Positions 59,160 through 64,000 of a DNA stretch of 64,000 nt are shown here, in pieces. The stretch covers positions 12,427,001 through 12,491,000 of the forward strand of contig CM032126.1 in the NCBI GenBank assembly GCA_018894105.1, read 5' to 3'. How positions within the stretch are numbered: the first letter of the stretch is position 1; each line of letters opens with the position of its first letter. This DNA comes from Jacaranda mimosifolia (Eukaryota > Streptophyta > Magnoliopsida > Lamiales > Bignoniaceae). A program made the position numbers and the translations under genes. The notes under the pieces were generated by a model. It did no database searches. It saw only the letters and a program-made list of their open reading frames with translations, and was not told the origin of the DNA.

Positions 59160-59382
59160 TTTCTCCTGATTTACTTAATTCCTTATGGACCTGACATGCC
59201 TCTTTCTCGCACTATGGGAGTCTCCTGAGGTTGGACCCCTCGTTATCATGTATATGACCTCTTTCTGAAGCAAACTATCCCCTACGAGGTCATTTGTAAT
59301 TTCTTTAGCCTTTCTCTTTCTACTACAGGATCTACATCGAGATCGGTTCATCTTCCTCTCCTGCTCCCCTTCGGGCCCACCC

Positions 59383-60900
59383 TTACCCCTTAGACTTGCC
59401 TTCTCTAGCGATAAATTCCTTCAGGTACTCTTGCTTGATGAGCCTTTCCACTTCATCTTTCAGCTGAATACAGTCATCCATGTCGTGTCCGCAGTCTTTG
59501 GGAAAGCGATAATATTTGTTTGAGTTTCGCCTCATCGGTGTATCCCACATCTTCTTGGGCCACCGTAATATCTTAGACCCCTCTATGGCCATGAGCACAT
59601 AGGACCTCGTAGTATTAAGTGGCTCATAGTAGTTATACATTCTATGCAGGGAGCAATGGCGATCTTTTTCAGATCTAGACTTGTGAGTTCCCTAATCTTT
59701 TTTTGATCTGCGAAGGGTGTTCTTAGTCTATTCGTGGTCTTTCATGGTATTGTCCTCTTCCTCATGGATATAATGCTGGGAAATCACCATTAATTATTCC
59801 ATGTCATCATGGGGTTTCCTAGCAAGAGCCGAAGCTAGAAGTCCTTTCTTGAGCCCACGGATGAGGATACTTGTGATCATACAAATACGTAAGTCTTGCA
59901 CCTTAAGCATTTCATTGTTAAATCTATTCATGAACCCTCTCAAAGTTTCATCTTCCCTTTGCCTTATGGTGAACAGGTAGGTAGCAGACCTCTTAAATTT
60001 TCTTTTACTAGCAAATTGGTACAAAAATTTCCATACGAGTTGGTCATATGACATAATTATCCCAGGTACCTGCCCTATAAACCATTCCTGAGCTCTTCCA
60101 CTCAGTGTCGTCACAAAGATCCTAGCATTCATAGCATCATATTGTCCATACAGGCTTATGATATTCTCAAAAGCTGTCACATGCCCTTGCGGGTCCCTGT
60201 TCCCATCATACTTTGGCAAATCTGGGAGCTTAAAGTGTGAAGCCACTGACTCAGCCAATATTTCTACAGAGAATGGTGAGTTCTTCTTTTGTAATGCCGA
60301 TGTTCCTTTCTTCTTGAGTTCATCTATCTTTCTACTCACCTATTCAACCTGGTCACTGATCGCATTGACTTTCTCTCTCGACAACGATGGTTGAGGTCTT
60401 TTATGAATGGGATAATCCTGGTTCAGTGTTAACAGTTCCAACCTTAACACTTCTTATCTTCCATAAATGTTAGGTGGGTGACTTGCTCGCCAAATAGCCT
60501 TGCGCCCTATCTCTTCCAAATCCACCATATCCTCACCTCTTAAAATCTTTAAACCTTGCACTTTTTTAGCCAGCGAAGAACCCGACCTCCTGTCCTGGAA
60601 CATGGGTCAATTCACTGGAGTCGGGGTCACCTGAACGGGAGCCACTGCTACTATTCGAGCTCTATGTTCATCTTCATCCCGAAATCTTTGGCTCATCTCA
60701 AAAACCAACTGCTCCAAATCCCCCCTACTAAGTTGTACTATTTGAGATCCACTGGGGTTTGTGCCAATGTCCCTTGTCCCATTTCTGCTTGAGTATTTTG
60801 AGGAGTAACAATGGCGCGTGGCGTGGGGGATGTAGGTGAAACAGGTAGAGATGGGGATATAAGCGATATGAGGATGGGAGTGTCCATAGTTCATCCCGAA
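59383..60900 (-). pseudogene. gag of the outer Tat gypsy
   Basis: The N-terminus near 60894-60607 includes QLSRGDLEQLVFEMSQRF. The capsid region at 59794-60339 is open for 181 codons with DLPKYDGNRDPQGHVTAFE, SLYGQYDAMNARIFVTTLSG and AQEWF, the typical Tat gag core. The C-terminal zinc-finger-like part at 59383-59640 has YYRFPKDCGHDMDDCIQLKD and RLIKQEYLKEFI. Frame changes and stops lie between the parts. The Pol tract follows. Confidence 0.85.
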
Positions 60901-60952
60901 GTTTCATCCATAACTAATTGTTCACTCTTACCACCGGTGAATCAAATAAGAG

Positions 60953-60972
60953 TTCCCACAAACAGTTGCAAC
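60953..60972 (-). other. Probable primer-binding site of the outer Tat gypsy
   Basis: GTTGCAACTGTTTGTGGGAA on the minus strand follows the LTR end and resembles the ..GCCGTCTGTGGGAA leader of Retand-type Tat elements, but its first half has changed. tRNA not assigned. Confidence 0.45.
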
Positions 60973-61529
60973 TGATGCAGCTTGAGATCTTGGGTCTTGA
61001 TCTAACTAATGTGGCTCGGGATCTTGGGTCATCATCTCGAACCCGATCTCCAAATTTTTCCCCGTTCTTGATCACGACCTTGACCCAGATCGCACTCCAC
61101 AAAAGTAATTTGGGTCTTCAATCTGATCACAAGAGCACACATTAGACCAGCTCAGATCGCCCTCAGCTAAGGCCCTCCAATACCTAAGTTAGTGTGATGC
61201 TGAGGAGATCAAAGAAGAGCTCAAATGTAAGCTTAAGAACTCAAGTAAAAGATGGGTAAAGATGACAAGATCTGGAACTGTGTGATTTCTTCCTTTTAGA
61301 GGTGTCGAACTGTCCTTATCTATATGGATCTAGGTGGCGCAAAACAAAACATTGGATCTATAATTGATCAACAGTTAGAGATCCAGGTCATTACCCGAGT
61401 CGGGTCGGACTCCTTCGGGTCATGACCCGACCTAGTTGAAAAAGGCATGTATCCTATCCTATATGAGTATTTTGGCATAAATCTGGGACCAAAATAGTCT
61501 TTTACTCTGACTTCATTAATTATTATCAT
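60973..61529 (-). repeat. 5' LTR of the outer Tat gypsy
   Basis: 557 bases from TGATGCAGCTTGAGATC to TTAATTATTATCA on the plus strand, matching 27682-28234 with scattered changes. The primer-like leader and gag lie to its left, confirming the minus orientation. Confidence 0.85.
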
Positions 61530-64000
61530 GACCTTGCAATTGCAAATGTCATGGGAAATTAGTATTTTCATGCTACAAAAAAATATTTAATTAACAAGAA
61601 AACAAAAAAAAAGATACTTTTAATCTATCAAGTTTGTATTAGGGCAATTGCAAATACAAATAACAAGAACATTTCATTCTAACAATGATGAGTATAGGGA
61701 ACAAAAAGTACTACAAAAATACAAACTATACAAAGTTAATAGTCAAAAAATACATCTATATATTTTTAATGTCATGCAGGATAGGAAAAAACAATTATGC
61801 ACTCAAAATATATGAAAAACAATGATGAAAACAACAAAAGAAGTGACTCTATAAGAAGATAATATAAAAAATCATGACTCTCTATCAACGTACCACTACA
61901 ACAACCGTTACCTTATAAACTTAGAAATTCAAATATTTAATATTATTTATATAGGATGCAACTTGTTGTTTTAGAGGTATTGTTAAGAAATTGAAGACAA
62001 ATTATATCATAAATTTTGAAGACTAAAGAAAAATAACTTGCACGAAATGCAATAATGAAGATATAGAAATAATACTAAGGTAACAAAATATATGCACAAA
62101 ATAGAATTAAAAAATCATTTATACATATGAAATGAGATGTTGAATTGATTTTTAGGTGTGGATTGATCTTGCATATCAACGATGCGCAATGAATAAGTAT
62201 CAGAAATCAATACAATAGTTGAAACACTATTCATTTTCGTCCTTAGTTTTAAAAAAAAAATGAAATAAAAATATTTATGAATTACTAATATAATTTATTT
62301 TTTAGGAGAAAATGAATTGAAAGTATTGCATTAAGCCAACAAGCATCCAACAAGTTCCACTTTCTCACTTTTATGAATGGCAATATGTAAACAATCAATG
62401 GACAAGTGAAGGTTGTAGCATATCAATAGAAATGATATAACTTTAAACAAAAAAGAGAACAGCAATGATATTAAGTAGTGTTTCAAGGAAGAATGAGATA
62501 ATTGAAGTTGAAGAAAATTACATGAAGAAACAAAAAGAGAGAGAGACAACCAGGAAAAAGAAAAAAAAGAAAACACCAAGAAGAAGAAGTAAGAAAATAA
62601 CATCCAATTTTCTGATGACAACAAAACACTACTAAATAACTAAAGAAGAAATATATATATAAGAGATAAAAGCTCAAGCTATCAAAATCAAGAAAAAGGG
62701 GGGGGGGGGGGGGGGGAACAAGTTATGGAGTCATTGATCAAATAAGCGAATATTATAATCCAAAAATAAATATTTTAGTATTTACAAAAGTTAAACTTTA
62801 TTTTAATATCTCAAAAGATTTAATTATTTTGAAGAAAATAAATCATTAATTTTGTAAAAATTATGACAAACACAATTCATAGAAGAAACGGACATAATAA
62901 CCGGTAACACTTACTTTGTTTTTTATTTTATTTTTATTTTTATTTTTATTTTTATTTTTATTTTAACAAAAGCCTCGTGAGAGAATGAGAAAAGCGTGGG
63001 CTATGATCATGCTTTCAGAAGGTGTAGCCGCACACCTTTGACCTTTCCGTTGATTTTTGAAAATAGATATGAAGGATTGGGCTAAGATCATGCCTTCACA
63101 GGGCCTCATTGCACACAACTTACACCTTAACACAAATTATTAATCACCTCATTGTACGGTCAATTGTGACTTCTTTTGTCTTATGATATTTTTAATGGAA
63201 AGCCTCAGAAATGCTATCATATTTCAAGACCGAACGTAACAATATTAGTTTCTTATTTGAAAACGTAACAAAGAATTTTTCATTTCAATTATACGGAGGT
63301 CTGTGTACTATGAATGTAAAATAAAATATACCTGTAATAAAATACACTTGTAATACATTTTGGTTTTAAGTGCTGAATTGCTCATTAATTACGTACGTTG
63401 AATTTATTATAGCAATTAGTATAATCAATTTGCAACTGCAACATTATCTATATATTAAATTCATAAGGTGATCCCCTTCTTATTTGATTTAGTTACAAAT
63501 AACAATTTAAGTGCATGTGCAATACGTCGGATCCCTAAAAATTATCAATTTCTTGAATTTATAAACATAAAATGAAAATTAAATTAAACAATTAGTTTTC
63601 TTCGTTTTTTTTTATGCTGATACTTTCCATTATATAGACAAATGGCTGGATATAATGGCAACAAAAATTATGAGTACGAAATGTAATTTTTTAAATTTAG
63701 GAAAGTTATTTTTATTTAAATCGATTCAAAAAAGAAATTATGTAATTATTTCTTTTTTGCCGTTACACAGTAATTATAAAGATCCTTGTTCAAATCAAAT
63801 CTAAAATTCCTTTATTGCAATTAAACAATTGCTATATTACCTCAAATTATCAATGGACCACAATATTAGTCATCTTGAATTATTCACAAAGTGCTATAGA
63901 GTCATGCCCAAAATTCTAATTTCTAAAGGTCGATGAATCAATGTGCTAATACCATAATTAGAAATCTCCTAAAGTTATAATTCTCAACAGGATTTTTTTC
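61530..64000. other. No gene recognised
   Basis: AT-rich flank without transposon domains. It contains a 19-base G run (62698-62716), a (TTTTTA)n microsatellite near 62925-62965 and a short imperfect direct repeat at 62995-63110. Minus ORFs at 62331-62677 are low-complexity and unsupported. Confidence 0.45.
62925..62965. repeat. (TTTTTA)n microsatellite
   Basis: About six copies of TTTTTA/ATTTTT in a row, flanked by T-rich sequence. Confidence 0.8.

Larger units (their letters stand above)
27682..61529 (-). mobile_element. Outer Tat-lineage Ty3-gypsy element with nested insertions
   Basis: Two LTRs in the same orientation (27682-28234 and 60973-61529) bracket, on the minus strand, gag (59.4-60.9 kb), protease (58.8-59.2), RT (57.5-58.4) and RNase H (57.1-57.5). 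The second RNase H is split at 57018/33133. Then come integrase (31.6-32.7) and an antisense ORF (28.5-31.0). The 23.9 kb from 33139 to 57012 is a later copia insertion; without it the element is about 10 kb, normal for Tat. LTR ends match TG..CA, but no clear 5-bp target duplication is visible (ATCTT versus TGACC), so one end may have changed. Confidence 0.9.

Noticed and set aside
61893..61903. CACTACAACAA near the right side of the window
   Set aside because: It matches a CACTA end, but there is no partner end, no subterminal repeats and no 3-bp duplication nearby; likely chance or an untraceable relic.
62331..62677. Minus-strand hydrophobic ORFs (97 and 64 codons)
   Set aside because: Low-complexity reading of A/G-rich sequence in two frames; no signal of selection or domain.

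Overview
This window is nuclear DNA of a flowering plant, most likely a eudicot. The evidence is plant Ty3-gypsy and Ty1-copia retrotransposons with plant-type primer sites, CACTA and PIF/Harbinger transposons with spliced genes, an AT-rich background with long (TA)n tracts, and one exon that reads as a plant eIF3 subunit I. I see no intact ordinary host gene, tRNA, rRNA or CRISPR array. It is repeat-dense, heterochromatin-like sequence.

Layout. 1-9070: decayed Ty3-gypsy (chromovirus-like) material on the + strand, with an LTR end, primer site, two successive gag regions, RT remnants and an LTR start. This is followed by a truncated Ty1-copia LTR and a second gypsy LTR in inverted orientation. 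9071-11633: a MITE-like remnant, a GC-rich leader-like stretch and one eIF3i exon. 11634-16928: the 3' half of a CACTA transposon with a multi-exon Transposase_24-type gene. An intron of that gene holds a 2.5-kb TIR element with an 11-bp target duplication (12293-14767). 16929-26355: a Tat-lineage gypsy on the - strand with an antisense ORF, pol, protease, gag, primer site and 5' LTR; its 3' LTR is missing.

27682-61529 is a four-deep nest. A Tat-lineage gypsy (- strand) with both LTRs and an antisense ORF is split inside its second RNase H domain by a Ty1-copia element (33139-57012, - strand). The copia leader is split by a CACTA element (39491-54224, target duplication TTG). The CACTA is split by a 7.1-kb PIF/Harbinger element (42608-49725, target duplication TAA). 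The order of insertion is therefore gypsy, copia, CACTA, Harbinger. 61530-64000 holds no recognisable gene.

The most interesting unit is the Harbinger element. Besides a Myb/SANT-like ORF1 gene and a transposase whose third catalytic residue has changed from E to A, it carries a GRF-type zinc-finger gene broken by one frameshift. It also carries a two-exon gene of 248 codons (47874-48750) that is open throughout. The two Tat elements carry different antisense ORFs, and one of these has its own TATA-like promoter.
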